A stretch of DNA of 15,581 bases from UBA1388 sp964555515 (GCA_964555515.1 CAZKSJ010000019.1:1-15581), one strand, 5' to 3'; positions 1-5,467 are shown, counted from the stretch's first letter. Notes: generated by a model not told the origin, from the sequence alone. Translations and numbers: made by a program.

Positions 1-46
1 ATGTGAAATTTTAGCTGACTACTCATGAAAGTTTGTATCCTATAGT

Positions 47-75
47 TTGACGGGAACCATCAATCGTGTTATAAT
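47..75 (+). promoter_or_regulatory. Sigma70-type promoter of the DEAD-box helicase
   Basis: TTGACG at 47-52 and TATAAT at 70-75 are separated by 17 nt, and a TG one base before the -10 box (67-68) makes it an extended -10. Transcription should start near 82, leaving about 120 nt of leader before the helicase ATG at 203. Long leaders are known on some cold-shock helicase mRNAs, but I see no clear conserved element in this one. Confidence 0.75.
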
Positions 76-202
76 TTCGCTCTGTTGAATGATCATTGTC
101 ACTCAACTTGGTTCAAGCACGCAACTTTTTTTAAGAATTTTTCCCTTAACTGTAATTGCTTCTTGTCTTTAACCATCTTTATTTATTAAAGAAAGAAGAT
201 CT

Positions 203-1444
203 ATGCGTAAGTATTTGCGCTCCGACGGTAGTGCTAGTCATAAAAACACTAGTTATTGGCGTCAAAACAGTAGTCACAATAGAACTTTTGCCAATAATTA
301 CGGCAGACGTAATCAGGGTGGTCGTAAGCAAGCAACGTTTAATCCTAGTGATGTGATTTTGCAGGCTAGCATTCAGCAACAACAGCAAGTGACGCAAACT
401 GATTATCAATCAATCCATCAGTTTGAGGACTTTGCGATCAGTCAAGAACTTAAGCAAAATATTGCTAAGAAAGGGTTTGCGGTACCTACCCCAATTCAAG
501 ATCAAGTCATCCCTCATGTTTTGGATGGACGCGACGTAGTGGGGATTGCCAACACTGGCACTGGTAAAACTGCTGCTTTCTTAATTCCGCTGCTGGATAA
601 AGTTGTTCGTAACCCGAGTGAAAGAGTCTTAATCATCGTCCCAACCCGTGAGTTGGCATTACAGGTGAAAGATGATTTAGTTGAGTTCGCTCGAGGTATG
701 AGAATTTATGCAACTCTTTGTATTGGTGGAGCATCCATTAATCGACAAATCGAATCTCTAAAAAGAGGACAGGATTTTGTGATCGGTACTCCAGAAAGAA
801 TTAAAGATCTCAATCAAAGAAGTAAAATTAAGTTTGAAGACTTTTCGAATATTGTGTTAGACGAAGTCGACCGGATGCTTGATATGGGCTTTGTCCATGA
901 CATCAGAGCCATCGTCGATCAGCTACCACAAGAGAGACAATCACTTTTCTTTTCGGCTACCATGACCAGCCGAGTAGAAGAGATTATGAGAGGTTTCTTG
1001 TCAAATCCTGTGCACATCTCTGTGAAGACTCAAGACTCAATGGCAAGCGTCATTCAAGAAGTAGTGAGGGTGGAAGGTAGGTCGAAGATTGATGTCCTCC
1101 ACGATCTACTGATTAGTGACGGTTTTGCAAAAGTGCTGGTTTTTGGTCGCACGAAGCGTGGGGCAGAGAAACTATCTAAAGAACTGCAACAGCGTGGCTT
1201 TAAAGTTAATGCCATTCACGGCAATAAATCACAGAGCCAAAGACAAAGAGCGTTGCGGGAATTTAAGTCAAATCAACTCCAAGCCTTGATTGCCACCGAT
1301 GTCATCTCCCGTGGACTAGACATTGATAACGTTACCCACGTCATTAACTATGATTTACCAGAATCATACGAAGACTACATTCACCGGATTGGTCGCACCG
1401 GTCGGGCAGACAAAGTGGGCACCGCCCTCACGCTAATTGAGTAA
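203..1444 (+). CDS. DEAD-box ATP-dependent RNA helicase (DEVD variant)
   Basis: ATP-dependent RNA helicase, expected to remodel structured RNA in ribosome assembly or mRNA turnover in the cytoplasm. All core motifs are visible in the 413 residues: Q motif (about 74-104), ANTGTGKT (116-123), PTRELALQ (147-154), TPERI (196-200), motif II as DEVD (220-223), SAT (251-253), the motif IV region VLVFGRTKRG (311-320), ATDVISRGLDID (364-375) and HRIGRTGR (394-401). The first ~70 residues are a polar Asn/Gln/Arg/Ser-rich extension, probably disordered and RNA-binding. The protein stops 12 residues after motif VI, so it lacks the basic C-terminal tail of many RhlE/CshA/DeaD proteins. The ATG at 203 follows a purine-rich AAGAAAGAAGA ribosome site. 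The family is certain; the exact orthologue (RhlE-, CshA- or DeaD-like) is not. Confidence 0.95.
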   Translation: MRKYLRSDGSASHKNTSYWRQNSSHNRTFANNYGRRNQGGRKQATFNPSDVILQASIQQQQQVTQTDYQSIHQFEDFAISQELKQNIAKKGFAVPTPIQDQVIPHVLDGRDVVGIANTGTGKTAAFLIPLLDKVVRNPSERVLIIVPTRELALQVKDDLVEFARGMRIYATLCIGGASINRQIESLKRGQDFVIGTPERIKDLNQRSKIKFEDFSNIVLDEVDRMLDMGFVHDIRAIVDQLPQERQSLFFSATMTSRVEEIMRGFLSNPVHISVKTQDSMASVIQEVVRVEGRSKIDVLHDLLISDGFAKVLVFGRTKRGAEKLSKELQQRGFKVNAIHGNKSQSQRQRALREFKSNQLQALIATDVISRGLDIDNVTHVINYDLPESYEDYIHRIGRTGRADKVGTALTLIE

Positions 1445-1543
1445 TTTCTTTTATCCAAGCGTTCAAATTAAACCTCAAAAATATCTTAGAGATGTGTTTC
1501 GTGGACTTGGCAGGGATAAGAAAAGAATGTTAAACTGTTTTAA

Positions 1544-1747
1544 GTGCCCAAAAAACATCGTCATACTACCAGAAAGTTTGTCCGCTCAGCTATGATTGCC
1601 ACCGCGATAGTACTTTTTTGGAAAGGAATGTGGGGCTTGCTTGACGTGTTGCTATTTCCCGGTTTCCCAATTGTGAGTGATTTTGCAGCCATGGCATTGG
1701 GGGTTGCCATCCTGTTCTTAACCCATCGACTTAGAGAAATTGTTTAG
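1544..1747 (+). CDS. Small conserved two-helix membrane protein
   Basis: A 67-residue protein starting at GTG 1544, or at ATG 1592 if the basic N-terminus is excluded. It has a Lys/Arg/His-rich N-terminus, one hydrophobic helix (about 17-37) containing FWKGMWGLLD, a short loop with FPGFPIVSD, and a second helix (about 47-60) ending in a basic tail. The pattern helix, (W)GL.D..LFP..P..S, helix resembles small unannotated membrane proteins I associate with Patescibacteria and archaea, but I know no assigned function. There is no strong Shine-Dalgarno. A weak TTGGCA (1507-1512) plus TTAAAC (1530-1535) could place a transcript start almost at the GTG. It converges on the iron permease family gene with only 10 nt between stops. 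Confidence 0.6.
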   Translation: MPKKHRHTTRKFVRSAMIATAIVLFWKGMWGLLDVLLFPGFPIVSDFAAMALGVAILFLTHRLREIV

Positions 1748-1757
1748 AACTCCATCT

Positions 1758-2165
1758 TTAATTGGACAACTTTTTTAGTTTTCTTTTTTGTCGCGTCTCT
1801 AGTTCACGCTGGGCTTTATTATGTAGCTTCTCAAATTCCAAGTGCATAAGTTCCAGATCTTCATCCGACATATCCTCTACTTCGATCAAATTATTTCTAG
1901 CTCCATGAATTGAGCGCAGCAATTCGTCCAACTTGATGTGCACTGCTTTGGTGTCTCGATTTTGTGTATTTTGAATCAGAAAGACCATCAAAAATGTGAC
2001 GACGGTAGTCATGGTATTAATCATTAATTGCCAGGTGTTTGAGTAGTCAAATATTGGGCCGGTCACGATCCACAGACAAATAATGCTGATTGCCGTAACA
2101 AAAGCCCAAGGTGAGCCAGTTATTTTAGAAACCCTTGACGCGATGTGACGAAATGCTTCGTTCAT
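1758..2165 (-). CDS. Low-affinity iron permease family protein
   Basis: 135-residue membrane protein of the low-affinity iron permease family (PF04120). The N-terminal segment MNEAFRHIASRV followed by GSPWAF is family-typical. Two membrane helices lie at about 18-36 and 45-66, followed by the conserved FLIQNTQNRDTKAVHIKLD stretch and a charged coiled C-terminal tail. The ATG at 2165 is preferred over an in-frame GTG ten codons upstream: GGAGGT (2174-2169 on this strand) sits just before it, and the likely -10 box overlaps the upstream GTG. Most bacterial members have no demonstrated iron transport activity and the name comes from a fungal homologue, so function here is uncertain although the family is clear. 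Confidence 0.8.
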   Translation of the reverse strand: MNEAFRHIASRVSKITGSPWAFVTAISIICLWIVTGPIFDYSNTWQLMINTMTTVVTFLMVFLIQNTQNRDTKAVHIKLDELLRSIHGARNNLIEVEDMSDEDLELMHLEFEKLHNKAQRELETRQKRKLKKLSN

Positions 2166-2185
2166 GATACCTCCGTTCAAAGAAC

Positions 2186-2194
2186 ATAATATCA
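2186..2194 (-). promoter_or_regulatory. Extended -10 promoter of the iron permease family gene
   Basis: Reading the minus strand, TGA-TATTAT lies at 2194-2186, an extended -10 element. The predicted start near 2179 leaves a short leader containing the GGAGGT ribosome site, and excludes the upstream GTG at 2195 as a translation start. No good -35 hexamer is visible. Confidence 0.45.
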
Positions 2195-2257
2195 CGTTCC
2201 GGTTGTTGCAGAGAAGAGAAAGTAGTATGCTGAATTTATCAGGCTAAATAATCAATT

Positions 2258-2611
2258 ATGAAATTAGTGTTTTTTGCTTTATTGGTAGTGGGTGGGTATT
2301 TTCTATTCCAGTACACTATTGGTGCGATCAACAATAACTATCGAAATTGCTGGGAATTAACTCAAAATAAAATATCAGAGATTAAAGCTACCACAAACAA
2401 TGGTTGCTCATTAATTGCCAGTGCCTACGAAGATATGTTTACCTGTATTGAAGATATTCAAAGCACAGGCAATGTGGAGTCATTTGTTTATCAAGCATCA
2501 CCAGTGAGAGCAAATGTTGAGGCAGCCGTCATTGAGCACAATATTGAGTGCAGCAACTACAAAGTCCGGCCACCCAAACAGAAAATCTTCATCCAGGCAA
2601 TTTCAAGGTGA
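2258..2611 (+). CDS. Membrane-anchored small protein with four cysteines
   Basis: A 117-residue protein of unknown function. The N-terminus (residues 3-20) is a single hydrophobic helix that could be a signal peptide or membrane anchor. The rest is a soluble, predicted extracytoplasmic domain with cysteines at 31, 50, 63 and 98, a count that would allow two disulfides. No known domain is recognised. There is no strong Shine-Dalgarno before ATG 2258. A weak TTGTTG (2203-2208), 17 nt, TATGCT (2226-2231) promoter may lie upstream. The stop is 14 nt from the stop of the convergent lipoprotein-like gene. Confidence 0.6.
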   Translation: MKLVFFALLVVGGYFLFQYTIGAINNNYRNCWELTQNKISEIKATTNNGCSLIASAYEDMFTCIEDIQSTGNVESFVYQASPVRANVEAAVIEHNIECSNYKVRPPKQKIFIQAISR

Positions 2612-2625
2612 TAGGGGAAGCTGAT

Positions 2626-2952
2626 CTATCTTCTGATCTGATATGGTGTAATTATATCCTGCCCAATTCCATCACGTTCGACTAGGTATCCCATTAAGAC
2701 ACCGTTTTGATTAAACATTGGTCTCACAACTTTGCCTTGACACAGTTGAGCATTCGGATTATTTTCTGACCCAGCCAACACAAACTTAACCAATTCGCCT
2801 TCCACATAACCAGCAAGATTATGTGTTTCAGTTGTTCTTGATTGATTGGAAGATTGCTTGACTCTTGCATCCGACGCATGTTGGTCACAGGCCCCAGCCG
2901 TAACAAGAATCCCAACAAACAATGCTTGAATTAATCGACGGAGGTGTGTCAT
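2626..2952 (-). CDS. Predicted exported or lipoprotein-like small protein
   Basis: 108 residues from ATG 2952. The N-terminus has Arg residues, a hydrophobic helix and then TAGAC, reminiscent of a lipoprotein signal, although -3 is Ala rather than the usual Leu/Val/Ile. After it comes a Ser/Gln/Asn-rich linker and a compact domain with GYVEGELVKFVLAG, a second Cys, and a C-terminal strand pattern (GVLMGYLVERDG). The reading frame extends upstream to ATG 3039, but the 2952 start is preferred because GGAGAAGA directly precedes it and it puts the signal segment at the N-terminus. If 3039 is used, 29 polar residues precede the signal helix. Function is unknown. Confidence 0.55.
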   Translation of the reverse strand: MTHLRRLIQALFVGILVTAGACDQHASDARVKQSSNQSRTTETHNLAGYVEGELVKFVLAGSENNPNAQLCQGKVVRPMFNQNGVLMGYLVERDGIGQDIITPYQIRR

Positions 2953-3059
2953 TCTTCTCCGATCAACATCAAGCTGTGAACCATCCGATTCTGAAGGTAC
3001 AAGATAAGAACCCTCTAAATTTTCTGTAATCGCAGTCATATTTGCTCAATAATAAGTTA

Positions 3060-3087
3060 ATTATAGGGTTGTTGGGGAAAAATACAA
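3060..3087 (-). promoter_or_regulatory. Promoter of the lipoprotein-like gene
   Basis: On the minus strand a consensus TATAAT lies at 3065-3060 with a weak -35 TTGTAT (3087-3082) 16 nt away. Transcription would start near 3053, about 100 nt before ATG 2952 or 14 nt before the alternative ATG 3039. Confidence 0.5.
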
Positions 3088-3240
3088 GGGAAAATCGATA
3101 GATATGTTATAAGTTTCTCCTGAACAATTTATTCCTCATGAATTATTGAAGTAAGCAGTAACGTCGCCACACCCTAATATTTCTTAACATCTCAAACCAA
3201 GCTCGGTTGAAAAATTAGCTGGCTACAAGATATTCATCAA

Positions 3241-3632
3241 TTATTTTTTATAACACACTATTTTTATCTTATCTCCTGGCCTTATCAAAGCACTTGGTCC
3301 GAGATGATTTGCCACACGAATTTCTTCTACATCCAATGTGCAACCCAAACCTTCAGCATTACTCACGTGGGTTGGGTTTTGGGCAATACTCCATAGGGTT
3401 TCTCCCTCCTGAACAGTATGCCAAGCTATAACAAGCTGCGTGGTTCTGTTGGTCGCTCAGTTCTGGGAGGAAATGGTTGTGGATTAACTTGCTCATTTTG
3501 TTGGCCCCCTCTGGGTAGGGTGTGTTCATTAGGGTTGCATGCAAGCTGAGCCAATGCTAAACCGCCAAAAGCAGCCGCAGCTGCTTTCAGAATGTCTCTT
3601 CTAGAATATATGTGCGATTCGCTGCTTCTCAT
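3241..3632 (-). pseudogene. Tat-exported LysM-domain protein, frameshifted
   Basis: Two minus-strand frames join into one envelope protein of roughly 130 residues. The first frame, from ATG 3632 (an in-frame TTG at 3644 is also possible), gives an N-terminus with SRRDILK, a twin-arginine signal, then an Ala/Leu-rich helix ending LAQLAC (imperfect lipobox) and a Pro/Gln-rich linker, stopping at TAG 3428-3426. The second frame, offset by -1 and open from about 3455, encodes VIAWHTVQEGETLWSIAQ and ends with IRPGDKIKIVCYKK before TAA 3243-3241. This is a typical peptidoglycan-binding LysM domain with an extra Cys pair. The frames overlap by about 30 nt (3426-3456), consistent with a one-base deletion or a sequencing/assembly indel. 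I see no slippery heptamer for programmed frameshifting. The intact promoter argues for recent loss or an error. Confidence 0.7.
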
Positions 3633-3662
3633 ATATGTAACCAATATGTATTACTTTGATGT

Positions 3663-3691
3663 ATTATAGGATTATTTGAGGCAGTTGTCAA
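3663..3691 (-). promoter_or_regulatory. Perfect consensus sigma70 promoter of the Tat-LysM gene
   Basis: On the minus strand TTGACA lies at 3691-3686 and TATAAT at 3668-3663, with a 17-nt spacer: exact consensus in both hexamers. The predicted start is near 3656, about 24 nt before ATG 3632. Confidence 0.8.
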
Positions 3692-3893
3692 TCTAGTTTA
3701 GGTAAATATCAATCTTTTACGAGTGTATTCGGGTAGGGGATCATTGCGTCTCTCAAACCAACTGCTTCCTTTCAAACGGAGAGAATGCTCTTGCTGATTT
3801 TGCTAAAGTTTCTGAAATATCTATAAAGCCTTAAAACCTCTGCCAGATTTCATTTTTTTGAGTTTTAACCCACTATGACGTGCTACAACTATT

Positions 3894-3907
3894 GAGATAT
3901 GTATCTC
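3894..3907. repeat. 14-bp inverted repeat
   Basis: GAGATA-TG-TATCTC has six-base perfectly complementary arms. It could be a small operator, but no gene or promoter is adjacent, so no role is assigned. Confidence 0.4.
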
Positions 3908-3995
3908 TTGAAATATCAATACATATGGGCGCTGGTACATTGTTGATTTTGTCTGACCACGGTTATGCTCTCCCAATTATCGCCCTAAATCATTA

Positions 3996-4017
3996 GTTGA
4001 TCCTACGTAGTATCAAC
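3996..4017. repeat. 22-bp near-perfect palindrome
   Basis: GTTGAT at 3996-4001 and ATCAAC at 4012-4017 flank the self-complementary CTACGTAG. Only one symmetric base pair of the 22-bp palindrome is mismatched. The shape suits a dimeric DNA-binding protein better than an RNA terminator: there is no T-run and little loop. Confidence 0.5.
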
Positions 4018-4080
4018 CTGCTTTGAGACCTTGAAGTACGTATGTAAAAAAAACAAGCAAGGAGTTTCAAGAATTTTTTG

Positions 4081-4153
4081 AGCGGAAAACGGGACTCGAA
4101 CCCGCGACCTCTTCCTTGGCAAGGAAGCGCTCTACCAACTGAGCTATTTCCGC
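4081..4153 (-). tRNA. tRNA-Gly (GCC)
   Basis: A full cloverleaf on the minus strand: acceptor arms GCGGAAA/TTTCCGC, D-arm AGCTCAGTTGGTAGAGC, anticodon stem CTTCC/GGAAG with loop TTGCCAA (anticodon GCC) and T-arm GCGGGTTCGAGTCCCGT. The discriminator is T, as usual for bacterial tRNA-Gly. No 3' CCA is encoded (CAA follows). Confidence 0.97.
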
Positions 4154-4186
4154 ACTTAGTATTTATCGATTAAGTCGAGCAGGGGT

Positions 4187-4215
4187 ATTGTACATTCAAC
4201 AACGCAACTTGTGAA
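4187..4215 (-). promoter_or_regulatory. Promoter of tRNA-Gly
   Basis: On the minus strand TTCACA lies at 4215-4210 and TACAAT at 4192-4187 with a 17-nt spacer, each matching consensus at 5 of 6. The predicted start near 4180 is ~27 nt before the tRNA. The -35 hexamer overlaps that of the oppositely directed promoter at 4209-4238. Confidence 0.7.
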
Positions 4216-4238
4216 TATCCTCACTAACAAGTTATAAT
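4209..4238 (+). promoter_or_regulatory. Promoter of the small leaderless ORF
   Basis: TTGTGA at 4209-4214, an 18-nt spacer, and a perfect TATAAT at 4233-4238. The expected start (about 4245-4246) coincides with the A of ATG 4246. The -35 overlaps the -35 of the divergent tRNA-Gly promoter. Confidence 0.65.
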
Positions 4239-4245
4239 CGCTCTC

Positions 4246-4383
4246 ATGCCAACATATTCTAACGTTGATCCCAGCAGCACTAGACAAAACGCCCGCCGGC
4301 TAAGTAGCGGCTTTCTCTATGACGCCCTCAAGGCTACGATCGATGCCATTACGTATCTCATCCGCGCAATGTTTGGGAAATAG
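4246..4383 (+). CDS. Small 45-residue protein, probably leaderless
   Basis: ATG 4246 to TAG 4381-4383 encodes 45 residues: a polar Asn/Ser/Arg-rich first half, then an amphipathic segment FLYDALKATIDAITYLIRAM (about 23-42) and a basic end. It lies on the strand opposite the tRNA array. Evidence for a real gene is the position of a consensus -10 box seven bases before the ATG, which places the transcript start at the start codon, and reasonably GC-ending codons. No Shine-Dalgarno is needed or present. Function is unknown; a membrane-active or protein-binding small peptide is possible. The alternative is that the promoter makes a small RNA and the ORF is incidental. Confidence 0.45.
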   Translation: MPTYSNVDPSSTRQNARRLSSGFLYDALKATIDAITYLIRAMFGK

Positions 4384-4402
4384 CCAAATAGCACTAAAAA
4401 AG

Positions 4403-4475
4403 TGCCAAGCTCAGGAATCGAACCTGAATTTCATGTTTTTCAGACATGCGCCGTGACCAACTTGGCTAGCTTGGC
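4403..4475 (-). tRNA. tRNA-Phe (GAA)
   Basis: A cloverleaf on the minus strand: acceptor GCCAAGC/GCTTGGC, anticodon stem CATGT/ACATG with loop CTGAAAA (anticodon GAA), T-arm CAGGTTCGATTCCTG and discriminator A. No CCA is encoded; a T-run (CTTTTTT) follows directly and may end transcription. A possible -10 TACAAT lies at 4501-4496. Confidence 0.96.
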
Positions 4476-4478
4476 TTA

Positions 4479-4580
4479 TTGTTTGCAAGGCCTCAATTGT
4501 ACCGTAAATGTCTAGTATTACGCTAGACAAAGCCAATCTCATTTCACAGCTGGTTGAAAGCCAGCTGCCCTCACAAACAA
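4479..4580 (-). other. Structured spacer between tRNA-Val and tRNA-Phe
   Basis: The 107-nt spacer can fold into a three-helix junction. A 7-bp closing helix pairs 4479-4485 with 4574-4580 (TTGTTTG/CAAACAA). Two perfect 7-bp hairpins, each with a 7-nt loop, lie inside: 4509-4529 (TGTCTAG/CTAGACA) and 4547-4567 (CAGCTGG/CCAGCTG). No T-run follows either hairpin, so they are not simple terminators. This may be an RNA processing structure or an unrecognised small RNA; it could also be chance. Confidence 0.35.
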
Positions 4581-4582
4581 GG

Positions 4583-4656
4583 TGGACGATGAGGGGCTCG
4601 AACCCCCGACCTTTCGGATGTAAACCGAACGCTCTAACCAACTGAGCTAATCGTCC
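4583..4656 (-). tRNA. tRNA-Val (TAC)
   Basis: A cloverleaf on the minus strand: acceptor GGACGAT/ATCGTCC, D-arm AGCTCAGTTGGTTAGAGC, anticodon stem TTCGG/CCGAA with loop TTTACAT (anticodon TAC), T-arm GGGGGTTCGAGCCCCTC and discriminator A. CC then T follows, so no complete CCA is encoded. An extended -10 (TGT-TAAAAT, hexamer at 4684-4679) overlaps the stop codon of the preceding protein gene. Confidence 0.97.
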
Positions 4657-4681
4657 TTTTTACAATTACTCCAGACTTATT

Positions 4682-5167
4682 TTAACAGACTTGCCAATCA
4701 TCTCCTTTAGGAGATGCCTCAATCAGTGTCACGATCTTATAAAATAACAAGGCAACATGCCGGCCAGGATCAGCTAGCTTGAGCTGTTCATCAGCTGACA
4801 TCTGCTGCTTGCTACTTTGTGAATCATGGCTAATTTCAGCTACAGCTTTGTTAGCTACTCCATCATTGCGTGCTGCATCACCGCCCGCAATAATTTTAAT
4901 GATGTTAGATACTACAAAAATGCTGCCTTCAATATCGCCTGGCTCAGGTTCAGGTTCAATTTCAGGTTCAAATTCATTCTTAGCTGCGTTTTTGATATCT
5001 AAATTAGCCGTGGGGGCGCCACTTCTGTCTCTAGGCAACCTCTTCCTTAATTGTACGAAAAGACGATCTTCAGCAATTATATATCGAAACGGAGCAGCAT
5101 TAAATGTCCCACCAACGCACAGGTCTCGTTTTTCCAAATCTTCAAGCGATTCCACCTCAATCCACAC
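4682..5167 (-). CDS. Hypothetical acidic protein inside the tRNA array
   Basis: 161 residues from GTG 5167, preceded by AGAAGGA with a 7-nt spacer, which fixes the start. An N-terminal half with alternating strands (FRYIIAEDRLFVQLRKRLPR, about 27-46) is joined by an acidic Glu/Pro repeat (about 66-77, EPEIEPEPEPGD) to a C-terminal half with a hydrophobic segment (SIFVVSNIIKIIAGG, 82-96) and a final helix (HVALLFYKIVTLIEA, 137-151). There is no signal peptide; Cys at 17 and 161. I recognise no family. It fills almost all the space between tRNA-Leu(GAG) and tRNA-Val, so it may be co-transcribed with them. A plus-strand frame across the same region runs into tRNA antisense and is not credible. 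Confidence 0.6.
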   Translation of the reverse strand: MWIEVESLEDLEKRDLCVGGTFNAAPFRYIIAEDRLFVQLRKRLPRDRSGAPTANLDIKNAAKNEFEPEIEPEPEPGDIEGSIFVVSNIIKIIAGGDAARNDGVANKAVAEISHDSQSSKQQMSADEQLKLADPGRHVALLFYKIVTLIEASPKGDDWQVC

Positions 5168-5199
5168 AAAACCATCCTTCTGTTATAGAGCAGTTAAAG

Positions 5200-5280
5200 T
5201 GCCCGGGAGAGGAGTTGAACCTCCACACCTTTCGGCATACGCACCTCAAGCGTACGTGTATACCATTTCACCACCCGGGC
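5200..5280 (-). tRNA. tRNA-Leu (GAG)
   Basis: A class II tRNA on the minus strand, 81 nt: acceptor GCCCGGG/CCCGGGC, anticodon stem TACGC/GCGTA with loop TTGAGGT (anticodon GAG), a variable arm, T-arm GGAGGTTCAACTCCT and discriminator A. CTT follows, so no CCA is encoded. A -10 TACAAT at 5298-5293 lies just upstream. Confidence 0.95.
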
Positions 5281-5292
5281 TCTAAACAGTGT

Positions 5293-5298
5293 ATTGTA
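5293..5298 (-). promoter_or_regulatory. Probable -10 box of tRNA-Leu (GAG)
   Basis: TACAAT reads on the minus strand 12 nt before the tRNA 5' end. The -35 candidate (TTTATT, 17 nt upstream) is weak. Confidence 0.4.
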
Positions 5299-5335
5299 GA
5301 GCAAACCAAGTTTTTAATAAACACCTTGGCAAGCC

Positions 5336-5423
5336 TGGTGCCGACGAGAGGATTTGAACCTCCACCCCAAAAAATAGGACACGCTCCTGAAGCGTGCGCG
5401 TCTACCAATTCCGCCACGTCGGC
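5336..5423 (-). tRNA. tRNA-Leu (CAG), with encoded CCA
   Basis: A class II tRNA on the minus strand: acceptor GCCGACG/CGTCGGC, anticodon stem CACGC/GCGTG with loop TTCAGGA (anticodon CAG), a long A/T-rich variable arm, T-arm GGAGGTTCAAATCCT and discriminator A at 5339, then an encoded CCA at 5338-5336. It is the only tRNA of the seven here with a genomic CCA. Confidence 0.96.
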
Positions 5424-5467
5424 TCTATACCTACAAATTATCACTAAACCAGGGTAATTGTACCATT

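Larger units (their letters stand above)
3692..4080. other. Intergenic region without a recognisable gene
   Basis: About 390 nt with no convincing ORF on either strand and no RNA gene I recognise. It contains two short palindromes (3894-3907 and 3996-4017, listed separately). The part just before tRNA-Gly carries an A-run (4045-4053) that would be a T-run in the tRNA transcript direction. Confidence 0.5.

Noticed and set aside
156..356. Alternative-frame ORF at the helicase start
   Set aside because: It overlaps the helicase N-terminus in another frame, with no ribosome site or recognisable product.
3426..3456. Programmed -1 ribosomal frameshifting in the Tat-LysM gene
   Set aside because: No X-XXY-YYZ slippery heptamer and no obvious downstream stem in the overlap; an indel is simpler.
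3359..3544. Minus-strand 61-codon ORF inside the Tat-LysM locus
   Set aside because: It is a third frame, matching neither the Tat signal nor the LysM domain.
4509..4567. CRISPR-like or terminator interpretation of the two hairpins
   Set aside because: The two stems have different sequences, there are no direct repeats with regular spacers, and no T-run follows.
4479..4580. A permuted or broken tRNA-Glu in the tRNA-Val/tRNA-Phe spacer
   Set aside because: One hairpin has a CTTTCAA loop and the other contains GTCTAGCG, both tRNA-Glu-like, but there is no T-arm (GGTTCRANNCC) and no proper acceptor pairing.
4411..4641. Minus-strand 76-codon ORF
   Set aside because: It lies across tRNA-Phe, the spacer and most of tRNA-Val; not protein-coding.
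4779..5285. Plus-strand 168-codon ORF
   Set aside because: It is antisense to the 161-residue gene, which has a proper ribosome site, and it runs through the antisense of tRNA-Leu(GAG).
5104..5457. Plus-strand 117-codon ORF
   Set aside because: It covers two tRNA-Leu genes in antisense; the translation is the usual tRNA-antisense artefact.
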